The notes beneath the pieces were generated by a model, which was not told the origin of the DNA, did no database searches, and saw only the letters and a list, made by a program, of their open reading frames with translations. Below, one piece after another: positions 38,776-50,700 of a stretch of 64,000 bases of DNA (its first letter is position 1; the number at the start of each line of letters is the position of its first letter). The DNA comes from Pegea sp. RAD2-039 (taxonomy: Eukaryota > Chordata > Thaliacea > Salpida > Salpidae). A program made the position numbers and the translations under genes. The stretch is taken from contig JAQGEQ010000084.1 in NCBI GenBank assembly GCA_034620365.1, positions 186,001 through 250,000 on the forward strand, read 5' to 3'.

Positions 38776-41700
38776 ATGTCAATGAAAGCGACAGATGATG
38801 TAGATGACTTCGTAACCATTAAAGTCTCCACAGAAAAAACTCAAAGACATGAAGACAGGTTGAATCAAATAAAATTCATTTTTTTCAAAAGTAGAAAAAG
38901 TTTATCCCTCAATAGAAATTGGAAATTTACAAATAAATCGACTTTTCAACATATCTGTTTCAGGCAAACTTGGAAGAATAGTATTGAGACTTTTTTAACA
39001 CCATTAGGAGCTGTAATTGGATTAGGAAACATCTGGAGATTTCCGTATATTACTTATCAATATGGTGGAGGTAAAAAATAATATTTCGATTGAGCTAAGC
39101 TCACCAAAAGTGATTTTAGGAGCCTTCCTTATTCCTTATTTCATCTTTGTTATTTCTTGCGGGTTTCCAATGTTTTTTCTAGAAACATCTCTAGGACAAT
39201 ATACAAGACAAGGGGCTCTTCAGTCATGGGATATGGTCCCTATTTTAAAGGTTTAGTAAAACTTTTAAGATTTTTAATGAGTTTAGTGAAAATAGTTTAT
39301 TTAAAAATTTCAAAAACAACTTTAGTTCCTTATAACACTATCAACTTTCAGACAATTTAAATACTTTTTAATCTTTAGGGGGTTGGATTAGGATCAGGAG
39401 TCATGTGTTTTCTTTCAAATATTTTCTATATTATTGTGATGTCCTGGGGGGTTTGCTATTTTGCTCAGACTTTAAGGTTCTCTGACCTTCCCTGGATGAA
39501 ATGTGGTAATTATTGAAGAAAATTTTTCAATAAACTGTTTTTGTAAAACAAGCAAACCTACTTGATTAATTGTTAATTATTATAAAAAGTTTTTGAAAGT
39601 GCGGTTCAATAGCTACATATACATCAATATAACCGCAACCTCTAAAATACATTATGAAAACTGACAAAACTTTCTACGATTAAAGACAACTGGTACAACA
39701 CAAACTCTTGTCTCACTTATGAAACTGCTATGTCTAAAAACATCACAACTTTTGCTGAACGAAATAACACTTTGCCAATATTTGAGTTCTGGAAGTGAGT
39801 TTTATTACTTTGTTCTTTCAATAAATTTTACTTTTATTAATTAAAAAGACAAATCTAAACACAATTAACATGTCTTTAGTCTTCTCAGTTAACCAAGAAA
39901 TTGAATTCTATGTTTTTTAGTCATTATATTTTGAGAAAATCAAATGGACTTGATGAGCTTGGTGGACTCGATAATGTGCCGATGATACTGAGTTTGCTGG
40001 CTTCTTGGATTATAGTTTATTTTTGTATCTTTCGCGGCACAAAGTCGACAGGAAAGGTAAACAGTGTCATCAAAAGAAATCCTTGATTTTCACAGCCTAA
40101 TGTAAAAATGTATAGTTTAAAAATATCAATAAGTGTTTTTTTAAATAAGGCTTCTCTGTTTTAAATAAAAATTCTTTAAACAAATTCAGGTGGTTTACTT
40201 CTCCAGCATTTTTCCTTACATTATGCTCATCATCTTGCTTGTCAAAGGATGTACGCTTCATGGTTCTTCATTAGGAATCTATTACTATTTAAAACCAAAC
40301 ATGACAGAATTGATTAGACCTGAAGTAAATCTCTTGCTTATAAATTTATTTTCTTAACAAAATAAAGACTTGATGATTTTTTAATCAGGTGTGGGTTTAT
40401 GCTGGAAGTCAAGTATTCTACTCATTTGCTATTTGTATAACTGTTTCTGTTACATTTGGAAGCTTCAGTAAATTTAATAGTGACTGTTACAAGTAATTTC
40501 AGTCGTAAATATTTCACTAAATAACTTTTTATTGGCTTTTTTATAGCGTTGATAATACCAAATGATTAATAGTTTCTACCTAATATAAAGTGAAGTAATT
40601 ATTACAGGAGGACATTCTATTTGTCGTTAGCATGTTCACTTACATCATTTGTTGGAGGATTTGCTGTATTTGCTGTCCTAGGAAATATGGCCCAAGTCCT
40701 TAATATGGAAGTGAAAGATGTTGTGAAATCTGGTGAAATCCATTTGAACTTATATCAATCTTACTTCTATCAAAATCTTAAAAAGTATCTTTCTTAATTT
40801 GCTAAACTATTTTGTGGGTTTCAGGTCCAGGGCTTGCCTTTATTACATATCCTACAGCGCTTTCTTTGATGCCCATTCCTCAGTTTTGGAATGCCTGCTT
40901 CTTTCTTATGATAATAACAATTGCTGTTGATAGTCAAGTATGAAGGCTTTTCTAATAATTCTGTTCAATATCGATTTTAGATAAAGAAAATTTATTATCA
41001 AGTTAAAACAGAATAGAAATTACAGAATTTTATTTATTTATTTCAATCTTGCTATCTCATTATAATTATTTCATTTGAGCAGTTTAGTGCCACAGAAGGT
41101 CTACTCACAATATTCTACGACTTTTTTGACTGGCCTAGAAAAAACCGCGAGTTATTTTCTGGACTTTTCTGTCTTTTTTTCTTTTTGTGTGGATTAATTT
41201 TTGTCACGCCAGTAAGTAAGCCGTCAGGTATTTATTAAACAAAATGTAAAAATTGGCAAACATTTTTAGGGGGGTGTTTACGTTTTCGAGATCTTTAATT
41301 CGTACGCTGTCAGCGGTATCTGTTTATTATGGTTGGTTGCTTGGCAATCAATTGGAATCGGTTGGGTTTACGGAGCCACACGGTATTATGAAATCATCAA
41401 AGAAATGATCGGATATTATCCTTCAATTTATCTCTCTCTTTGTTTTCAATTCTTTACTCCTGTGTTGTCGATGGTAAAGTTTTTACGTCTTGATTATATC
41501 TAGATTTGCTATTCCTTGATTTTTAAATATCAAAATCACTCTGTTTCGTTAGCTACTCAGCAGTCACTTAAATATATCACTGAATTATTCATCTAAATTA
41601 TGATTCTAATATATCAATTATTGTTTTTCAGGCAGTGATTCTGTTTTTTATTTTAGATTATAAGCCGCTCAAAGATTTGAGTTATACCTACCCTGATTGG

Positions 41701-42005
41701 GCAAACGGAATTGGCTGGTTACTAAGTATGAGTTCAATTGTTTGTGTTCCTGGCTGGGCTATATACGAAGTTTGTTGCAGACAAGGAACTATTTATGAAG
41801 CAAGTTTTAACTTTTGTAATAAACAATTACAATTTTTTATCTAATTTTAAATTAATTAATGGCACAAAATGTGATTTTGGTGAAGTAAAGATATATTTAA
41901 ATTTGAACTCATTTACAGCGAATTAAGGATGCTTGTAAACCTAAAATATCTGTTCCAACTGAGCTGCCAGAAGATGTTTTAGAATACAAAGAAAATAAAA
42001 TTTAA
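38776..42005 (+). CDS. SLC6 family Na+/Cl--dependent transporter
   Basis: Fourteen exons join in phase to 585 residues, ending at TAA 42003-42005. The N-terminus is [14 protein letters not shown]1 reads [20 protein letters not shown], the family hallmark with the unwound Na+-binding segment. Then come [20 protein letters not shown] and LGQYTRQG; an extracellular loop with C-x-n-C and glycosylation sites; [65 protein letters not shown] (TM8, Na2 site); and later helices to a short C-tail. It should carry a neurotransmitter-like amine or amino acid across the plasma membrane. The substrate cannot be assigned from motifs alone. Exon 13 ends at 41799 with a GC-AG intron (41800-41918). All other introns are GT-AG. 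A TTTCTAG acceptor-like site lies 38 nt before the ATG. Confidence 0.92.
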
Positions 42006-42439
42006 AAACAGTTATTACCCTTAATTAATTTTTTTTCAAATGTTAATTAAAGGATTAAAGATTATTACCATCAGATTTAAATTATTTTCTTGTAAAAGCT
42101 TTTTCTGCAAGTTTACAACTTAAAATTAGTACTTTATCAGTTGTATATTATAACATTTGTACATCATAAACTGTTTTTAAATACTATAAAAAACATTTAG
42201 ATTCAAAACGTGTTGTAGAGTTTTCTCAATTTGCTTTTTAATCTATCAGAGTCAAAATGTTAAAAAACAATTGTTTATAAAATATTTTGGTTTTATTTTC
42301 GAACGTTTTAGTTTATTTTGCTACTAAGTGGCTTTCATAAATATCAGTTAGAAACTTTGTGCTATAGTAATTGGAAATAAAATTTTGCTGTATAGAACAC
42401 TTCATTATTTTCTCTTTTTTCAGTTTGAACAACCAGTGT
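42006..42439. other. 3' flank of the SLC6 gene
   Basis: AT-rich 3'UTR-like sequence. An AATTAAA at about 42045 and an AATAAA at about 42375 are possible polyadenylation signals. Nothing else was recognised. Confidence 0.4.
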
Positions 42440-42625
42440 AGAATATAGTTTTGAAATTCTAGCCGTTCTACTACTAACTAAATTATTGCATATTATGAAG
42501 GAAAACTTGAAGTTTATTAGTTTTAATCTTTTCAATTTCAAAGGGTTTTAGTTTAATGAAGTTTTTCACTAACTCAAATTATTTTTATAACCTGAAAGAT
42601 TTTTAATTTAATACTTGTAACTTGT
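42440..42625 (+). repeat. dispersed repeat, inverted partner of 28565-28745
   Basis: It contains CTAGCCGTTCTACT, then TTTATTAGTTTTAATC, TTTAGTTTAATGAAG and TTTTTCACTAACTC in the same order as the complement of 28565-28745. A further short match (GAGATTTATT to ATTATTAAGG) continues at 42632-42660 and also occurs near 29120, but in the opposite relative order. Confidence 0.7.
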
Positions 42626-43544
42626 TGTATTGAGATTTATTCAAATTATTAAGGTAACTAACAACAACAATAGTATACCTACGATACGCGGTATCCACAA
42701 CACAGTCTATTACCAAATGACAGCGGCTTATACAAGAATGACGTTTAACACATTTACATCAGCTGTAAAATACTTTACTATTATAGCACAAAATGATTTA
42801 GTTAGTAATATAAATTTGAAGGAGCAGTTAAAAACAGGTGTTGGTATGACTTCAATAACGCATCAATTTACTAACGTTGAAAATATCAAAAAATTAAATT
42901 TTGTAGTTAACCCAAAACATAACACATATTTACCTTGACTTAAATTATCATCATGAATTGATAGTTTTAGAATAGTCGTTGTAAAAACCAATCAAAGTTA
43001 GTAGTAAGTTTGAAATGCTCAAATTATTTAATATAGTATATTAAATTAGTGAAGCTGATCAAAAGGTGATAGAGAATTTTTACTTAGATATAGGCTCTAG
43101 TTGAAGGAAAAAGAAGAAAAAACATAACGATTATTGTGTTCAAAAAAGTTAACCTTAGAGATTTTAAATTTACATGGAAATAAATACTCTTATGTCGACA
43201 CAAGAGATGAATCGTGTCATCGAGAAAAGGGTTTGGTTGTCAAAAGCGATAATCTACTTGAACGAAGTTGATGATGACTTCTTTCAAATGGTTTGAAACT
43301 TTCTACTTTTAATAAAATTTCATCTTCATCTAACTTTGTCAACTACTTGGAGACTTTTCAGATTTAAAACGTTTAATGAACTTACAGTGTGACATCATAT
43401 ATCTCGATTTTGCTAAAGTGTAGTGCAGATGATATCAAGCTATTATCTTGCAAGTAGGGTATTCTTCCAACCTGCGCCATATTCTCTTCGTTCGTTAGCA
43501 GGTTTTTCTTGCCAGAAAAAAGTTCTCTTACTCTTTGGTTTTGG

Positions 43545-44117
43545 TAAAATGAATTCTAACGGACAACGCCTTCTTGAGCTTTGTCTCTCATAAAATTATC
43601 TGAGATCAACAGTTACATCGGTGAAGCACCTGACACATTTGCACGGTTCACCTCCAGGGTCTAGAATAATCCAACGTTAATAATCAGAACCAAGGCTGTC
43701 ATCAATAGAGCCTTTGTCTGCAGTACGCTAGCCAGTGAAACTTGGTTTTGTCGAAAGCCAACAAAAATAAACTCAACAACTTTTATTGCTGTTGTTTTTG
43801 ACGCATATTACGTCTAACAAGACATGAAAAGATTTCAAACAAAGAAGTCTTAAGGCGCACTGGTCTAATAACAATGTACAGCAAGACAACAATGTCGCTG
43901 GCTCGGACACGTTTGTCGGATGGAAGAAAGATCTGTTGTACGGGGAGCTATCTAACGACAAATATAACATCGGCCGTCTCTGTCTCCGTTTTAAAGATAC
44001 CTACAAACGCGATATGAAATTGCTCATTATCAATACTAACAACTAGAAAGATATCGCAGCAGATCGCTCTGAATGGCGCTCTCTACTTCGTAAACAGCAG
44101 AAGGAAAGAAAATAAAA
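43545..44117 (+). mobile_element. internally deleted LINE fragment
   Basis: An endonuclease-like piece (NGQRLLELCLS with frame breaks) is followed closely by the polyprotein tail (WLGHVCRMEE, then DRSLRMALSTS in shifted frames, equivalent to DRSKWRSRLHKQ in the copy at 1690-2080). The whole reverse transcriptase between them is gone. The DNA of the tail (GATGGAAGAAAGATCTGTTG, then CGGGGAGCTATCTAA) matches the complement of the 1.7-2.1 kb fragment, so both belong to one family. Confidence 0.75.
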
Positions 44118-45873
44118 ACCATCTTTTAGAAAGTTTATTTTATTGTTAAAGTTATAAAACTGATAGATACTACTATATAAGTTAATAATTTTTTATTTTG
44201 AATTTTTTTGGTACTGAGTTTCGAAGCAGAAGATTGTAGAAAGTTCAATGTTATATGACTTTCTTTCTGGCTTGGTAAGGCATTTTTACATGAATCGCAG
44301 CGTGTGCTGAGTTGCCCCTACTTTTAAGGTCCGTTTTTTGGTGAGATGGCCCAGTGGCTTGGGACGGTGACGTTGAGATTAACGGGTTGAATAATTTTTG
44401 TCTGGATTTATTTCATAGCTTTTAATTCTGCCACAAGCTTGTAGCACCCATATTTAAGAAAGATACTTTCCGTGCTCTTTAGCTCGTGACGTAATAAAGC
44501 GTACTATGCTGCATCTTCGGTGGCGAAGTTGAATTCGAGCCAACACATGTTAAAGCATATTGAAAAAGCAATCAATCGACTTGAGTACCCGTCACTTAAT
44601 CAATAATACTATTTACTCTTACTTTAAATGAAAACTAATTTTTAATTAATTTATTGTTTGTTGTTTTTTAAGCCCAAATGTATTATTATAAATATTTTTT
44701 TATTATCTAATAATATTGAGCTGGATTGGAATTGGAAAGTTTTAAATACATCTATACAAACTTTTAGAATATAAAATAATTGAGAAAATACTTTGCTGAA
44801 GGTACTAATGTTTATTAATTTCAACAAAATAAAAATTATTTGTTTATGGGCAAATGTTGTATGTAGAATATTTTTATAAAACCATTAGAAATGAACAAAA
44901 TATTTTATAACATTTTTTATAAAAGCAGTGAGATCGCAGCCGATTTATGAAAAAGTATTTAAAGAAAGGCTGGGAGCCACTAAAAGCTATGAAGTTAAAG
45001 CATTTAGTTGAAGCTATTTTTCATTTTGTTTATTAAAAATATGTTTGCAAGAAATCTAAGATAGAACTAAAAACCATTTGCGGCATTTTAAACGTTGTAC
45101 CCAGATAAAATCAGTGCGATATTTGAATAAGAGAATTTTGATGTTTAGAAACAAAGCCAATCAGTTTAATACCATATAAAAATAAAACTGTTATGGGCGA
45201 ATATGTTTTTTCAATAATTTTTATAAAAAGGTTAAATTTGTATTGATATATTCATGCATTGAAAGATTGTTTAAAACACAAATGTTTTAAGTTTAGTTAT
45301 TTTTGTTTTATAGTAAGATATGTAATAATAAAATTCCTGAAAGTAGGAATGAGTTATGCTCTAGTTATTTATTTCAGTTTGTCTTTAATTCTTTTAAGTT
45401 ACATTAGCTCTGATATATTTACTTGTACGGTTTTTAGAAAAAAACATTATGAATAATTCGTAGTTATTGAAAGTGTCATTCTTTTAATAACTAAAAAATT
45501 AATGTAAAAGATTATTATATTTTTCTTGCAATACATTTTTTATTTGGATTTCTAAATTATTATTGAAATATTTTTTTTAAGTTTAAAGTTGTATGATTAT
45601 TAGCTGTTATTCTAATTTTTTTAATAAAACATTTATAAATTATTGTTTTTTAAGTTTTAATTAATGACATTTTGAATTTGTCAATTGTGAGAATGTTCAA
45701 TAAATTATTTATTTAAAAATCAGTAAAATTATTAATTGATAACTTGCTTAAAATAAAATAAAAAAATTATTTTTTTCTAAATAACTATTATCTAATTGTA
45801 ATAATTGATTTAATTTTATAAAAACTTCTAAAATGTATATTTTCACACCAGGGACTTTTAGTTATTTGGAATC
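44118..45873. other. intergenic spacer
   Basis: Mostly very AT-rich. A GC-richer patch at 44320-44560 has a tRNA-Ser/Leu-like string (GATGGCCCAGTGGCTTGG) but no paired structure that I can support. No gene seen. Confidence 0.45.
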
Positions 45874-46647
45874 ATGCCTCGTAATAGTGCTAAAATTAAA
45901 AACAGAAATAATCATAGAGGAAATAAAGGCAAATATAGCAAATCCTTTAAAGCAGAAAGTAGCTCAGAAACTTCTAAAGTTCTTCATTCAAGTGATGAAG
46001 AAAATCAAGAAAACCAAATTTCATTCGATCTTGCAATGTGGGACCTTAATCACTGTGACCCAAAAAAGTGTAGTGGAAGAAAGTTGTTAAGATTGCGGAT
46101 GATTAGAACGATGAAGCTTCAACAGTTTTTTGCAGGTGTAGTCCTAAGCCCAATGGCCACTTTATTAGTATCCCCAAAAGATAAAGAGGTAGTTTTGAAT
46201 CATGGTGTTTGTGTGATTGACTGTTCTTGGGCCAGATTAGATGAAACACCATTTTCGAAGATGAAAGGGGGTTATTTAAGGCTGCTTCCTTATCTAATTG
46301 CTAGTAACCCTATCAATTATGGAAAACCTCGCAGACTATCATGTGTAGAAGCATTTGCTGCTACTTTATATATTGTTGGGGCAAAAAGAGAAGCAAAAAT
46401 CTTATTAGAGAAGTTTTCTTGGGGCCATAGCTTCATCACTTTAAACAAGAATTTATTGAAGAGGTATGCTAAATGTTCAGACAGCGATGATGTCTTATCT
46501 ACTGAAACAGTTTTACTTGAAGAAGAATTCGAAAGACATCGCGAAAAAAAAGAAGTGGACCCATTTGATATAGATAGTGATATTGAATGTGGAAACCCTA
46601 ATAGAGTTTGTGAATCTGAGTCAGAAGACTCGTCTGAAGATGAATAG
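45874..46647 (+). CDS. TSR3: TSR3, 18S rRNA aminocarboxypropyltransferase
   Basis: This single-exon frame of 257 residues is the only clearly intronless gene here. After a basic Lys/Ser/Glu-rich N-terminus, residues from about 50 onward carry the family's signature: AMWDLNHCDPKKCSGRKLLR, LSPMATLLVSPKD, GVCVIDCSWARLDETPF, RLLPYLIASNPINYGKPRRL, SCVEAFAATLYIVG and FSWGHSFITLNKNLLKRYA. TSR3 adds the acp group to the hypermodified pseudouridine of the small-subunit rRNA during late 40S maturation in the cytoplasm. The C-terminus is acidic (ESESEDSSEDE), which is usual for the family. An acceptor-like ACTTTTAG lies 12 nt before the ATG. AATAAA lies at 46737-46742. The next gene starts 360 nt downstream on the same strand. 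Confidence 0.93.
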   Translation: MPRNSAKIKNRNNHRGNKGKYSKSFKAESSSETSKVLHSSDEENQENQISFDLAMWDLNHCDPKKCSGRKLLRLRMIRTMKLQQFFAGVVLSPMATLLVSPKDKEVVLNHGVCVIDCSWARLDETPFSKMKGGYLRLLPYLIASNPINYGKPRRLSCVEAFAATLYIVGAKREAKILLEKFSWGHSFITLNKNLLKRYAKCSDSDDVLSTETVLLEEEFERHREKKEVDPFDIDSDIECGNPNRVCESESEDSSEDE

Positions 46648-47007
46648 ATTTATTTTATATATATATATGTAGCTAGGTGTAGTAACCGCTTCGCCACCAA
46701 GCAGGACGACAGAAGATGGTGTTTTCAATGCTTCAAATAAACAACACAACTTATTAGTGACATTTTTGTCTTTATTTATTTAGTTGAATAAATTCTTTTT
46801 TATCTGAACTATTTGAATCTTGTCAATGAACTAACATTTTTATTGTTACAGTTTTTGAGTTTGTAAATATAAATTAGATGTAAGTGTTCAACAAATTTCT
46901 ATTTATGTAAAAAGTTATCATTTTAATTAAATAATTATCAAATTTTATGGAAAATTTAAAAATAAAAATGATTTTGAAGATTTTAAAAATTTAATAATTA
47001 TTTTCAG

Positions 47008-47479
47008 ATGGATGATTGTAATAAAAATGTCCCAGAGTGGAAAATTCCAACAAGGGCACCACTGTCAGGTCTTATTCCTGGAGTAATCCAGCGTTTTAAT
47101 GATGTCAACTCTTTCAAAACCAGTCAAACAGAAACCAACACCAAGCGTCACTATGTGTAAGTTGAAAATCAAAATAAAGTGATGTTGATGGCTTCTGTTT
47201 CAGTCCTGAAAGAATCTGTAGTCAATCTTATCTAGCTTTCATGGTTTGTGCCAAGAATATGAGTCATAGAAGAGCTATGAAGATGTGTAATGAAGAGATT
47301 GAAGATTGGATGGAATGCCGTTTCAGTGCTGGAAGTGTTAGTTGCTTTTTCATTTTTTTTTTCATTTAATAAACTTTTAATTTCAGGAGGAACGCAGAAA
47401 AAAGCTGGAAAAAGCGAGCCGCCGTGTTGGTGACGTAGTTCCTTCTGTTAATGGTAAAGGCAAATACCATTTCTACTGA
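47008..47479 (+). CDS. twin Cx9C (CHCH) mitochondrial-type protein
   Basis: Three exons (47008-47156, 47204 to about 47339, about 47387-47479) encode about 125 residues. The core is ICSQSYLAFMVCAKNMSHRR, then MCNEEIEDWMEC: two Cys-x9-Cys pairs forming the helical hairpin imported and oxidised by Mia40 in the mitochondrial intermembrane space. A basic, helical C-tail (EERRKKLEKASRRVGDVV) follows. The spacing and tail are compatible with the complex I subunit NDUFS5, but the N-terminus (PEWKIPTRAPLSGLIPG) is not one I recognise, so only the fold is named. The ATG follows directly on TTTTCAG, so the transcript must have a 5' intron or be trans-spliced there. It is tail-to-tail with coatomer gamma. 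AATAAA lies at 47519-47524. Confidence 0.8.
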
Positions 47480-47724
47480 AAACTTCTCAAATTTCTTTCC
47501 TAAACTCATGTGATGTTCAATAAAAGAACTTGTTACAATTCAAATGTCATTTGTACAAATTCAACTTCAGCAGATATCTAGTTTTATTATTGAAAGTGAA
47601 ATAAAGAGTTTAGGGTAGAAATAAAAACAATAAAATCGTCATCTATTAGATCTTCTAACAAAAAGTTAATCAAAAAGTTTATATCGGAAAACAGAAGATA
47701 AATATTTTATACAATCGATGACAT

Positions 47725-50700
47725 CTATCCAACAGCACTCTTGACCACCATCGAAGCGATCAAGTCCGTACTTCTTACCGTCAACTGCATCGTGACGTCA
47801 TCTTTGTAGACCAGTTTCGCGCGCGCCAGGACGCTGTGACCACCGCGATAGACACCGGCTAGTAGTAGTGTATGAGTCACTTTACCGTCTCCAACTTTAT
47901 CCGTTCTTTCACACGCATGCATCCCAAAATGTTTAATTATTTCAATAACTGAATCTGTAAAATTGATGACGTCACGTGACGCTCGATACACATCACCATG
48001 ACAATTACCTTGCAGGCCGTCAACAGATGAAAGTCTAAATGTGTCTTCTAACTCATTTTCTTTGCCCAAATTCTCCCAAGAAGTCGCGAAGCTCGCTTCG
48101 GGAACCTTCATTACGTGATCGGCTACTGTGATCTCACAATCCTCTAACTGTAATCATTCGACCGTGACTGGTTGATGACGTCACGGCGTCGCGAGCACTT
48201 ACTTCGTATTCATCGTCGTAGCCGTCATCATCATACGCTTCACCTGTGTTCGGGTCGCAATCTTTGACGAGAAACTTCATCTTACAGCTGAGAATAGCCG
48301 CTACATCTGCATCAGTGTCTTCCAAGATCGTTAAGCAGGCATATGTGGTTCCTATGACAACCATACGTCACTCGATCGCGTATGTGACGTCATACACGAA
48401 CCTGTTTGGTTGTAAGGTAGAGAAGGGCAGGGTACATAAGCGACAACTTCGTATTTTTCATCAGATTTAATTTGAACTGTGACATCTTCGAGAATTTGAT
48501 CGTTCAGAGTGTTTGTGCAGTCGAACTAGAAGCAGAAAAGATGAAAAGGGGATGAACAGGGGCGTGAGGAGAACCTGTAACACTATGTGCTTGCTGAAGG
48601 TGTGCTTGGTGCATTCGACTACATATTCTGTTTCAGATTCAGTTAGTTTCATCACTTCCGATGATTTGAAAAGGTTTCCGAGTTGAGAGAACTCTGGAAC
48701 GCGTCGGAGTTGTTCTGGGGAGGGTAAAAGATGAAAAAAAGTCTTAGAAGGGGGCGTGGGGCACCTGTGTAGATATCGTGTTTTGTGGCTGTTGTCTGCT
48801 TCGGTTTTCGTACAGAACTCACTACAAAAGAAAAAAAGATGAGATCAGATAAAGATGAGATCAGATAAAGATGAGATCAGATAAAGATGAAATCAGATAA
48901 AGATGAGGACCAGATAAAGATGAGGACCAGATCAGATGGAGATGATCTTACATGGATCTGTATTAGCCGGTTGGGTGTTTGTAATTGATACAAGTGGAAC
49001 TGTTTTCATATTAAACGGTTCTTCAGCCGATCCCTGCACATATTCCTCCAGACAGCGTTCCAAAGATGAAATCGAAACAGTGAGACCTGAAAGCGAGATG
49101 TTTCAAGCTTGTGACGTCATCAGCAACGCGCGCACCGTTCAAGATGTAGTGAGAGTTGAGATGCTTTTGTTCATAACTAAGAGTATGGTAGTAGAAGGTG
49201 GCGCGATCGCGGACTTCGTCGTCCTCATCGAGCATTGAACGCGATAGAAGAGATAAAATGCTTGGCAACAACTCGTCACACTGTGCTCCAAATCGCGCTA
49301 ATGCCGTCACCGCAGCTAAGAAAAAGTCATTTGCATATGTGACGTCATCAGCACTTGATTACCTGCACGCACGATCTCATTTTCGAGGATGACACGATTG
49401 TAGATGAAGCGGATGTATTTGGAAGGATTGGGAGTCTTAGGACCTTCTCGACCAAGAAGATGAATGATCTTAGTGGCAAGTACAGTATGCTCGCAGTCCT
49501 ATTGAAAATTTGGCGGTGATTTGAAGGTTGAAAGCCGGCCAAACATTGAGCAAACCTCGATAAACTCGCACAGATGTGCTAGTCCACTTTCTTTTGATTC
49601 AGTCGATTCTTCGAGAACATCGATGATGCAATCAACAATCGCTTTTTTGTACGCGAAGCCGCCTTCGTCACGAAGCATCGATGAGAGATAGTTCATCATC
49701 ACGGCATGTTTATGACGATATTTTTGGCATAATTCCGAAATAGCTCGAACAACGACCACTTTAAATTCATCAGAAATTTCAGACATGAAAGAAGTGATCT
49801 GTTTCATCAAACGCTCCACACTACTCTCATTTCCAGTCTGCAAAGATGAAGTCAACAACATTTTCTCACCACTAGATGTCCTACCTTAAGAAGAGTCGTA
49901 ATAGCAAGAGTCGCGATACTTCTATTGACGTCAGTAATAAGATTTTCAAGATCTAAATTACACGCAGTTACAGCGGACGGGTGCTTCATCGCTACCTGCG
50001 AGACATGACGTCATAAAGATGTAAGGATCACCAGCGGTGGTTACTTTGTTCAATGTTCGAACGCCAGCGTATCTAAAAGATGGTTTGGGCGAACTCAAGA
50101 AGAGCTGAAGAACTGTGGAAGATTTGTTGGATGATTTGTGGATGAAATTTGATGACAACAAACCTGAAACTGCTGGGGCCAATTCCCTCACAGTACAGTT
50201 TGGCATATTTACAATCGAAGATGCAGCTTCATAGATCACCAGCTCGTGTTTGTTGCGTAGACATGACTCGATGAAGGCGAATAGCGGACTATCATGACTG
50301 TGGCAAGAAGATGAAGAGCTTGTAGAGATGATTAGATGAGAAGTTACCCAGAATTTTCTTCTTCTATTAGTTTACTGGCGATTCTGATCAACATACAAGT
50401 CGCGAAAGGTGACTTTAAACCACTTCTGATATATTTAGCGACCATTTTAGACGTGGCAAGTCGATCTTGCTTCCTCAGATGATAAAGTAGACCCAATGCA
50501 TGATACTGGTAGAAAATGAGACTTCACTGATATATCAATGGAAGACGAATAGATCAATTTTTACCTGAACCATATAGTTATCACTAGAGCATGACTCCTG
50601 GACCTCATTTATCCAGCGTTTCACGACATCTTTTGTGTCTTTGCTCAAATGTAAAGAAGATACAAGAGCAGCACTTGCCACTGGGTGAACCTAATATCGA

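Noticed and set aside
42630..42938. 102-codon open frame
   Set aside because: Translation has no domain, signal or compositional feature of a protein. It starts inside repeat-like sequence in an AT-rich spacer.
44340..44520. tRNA-Ser/Leu-like fragment GATGGCCCAGTGGCTTGG and a distant AATTCGAGCC
   Set aside because: The two boxes are about 170 bases apart, too far for a tRNA, and no cloverleaf can be drawn.
45259..45456. 65-codon hydrophobic open frame
   Set aside because: AT-rich DNA readily gives Phe/Leu/Ile-rich open frames. No splice context or family match.
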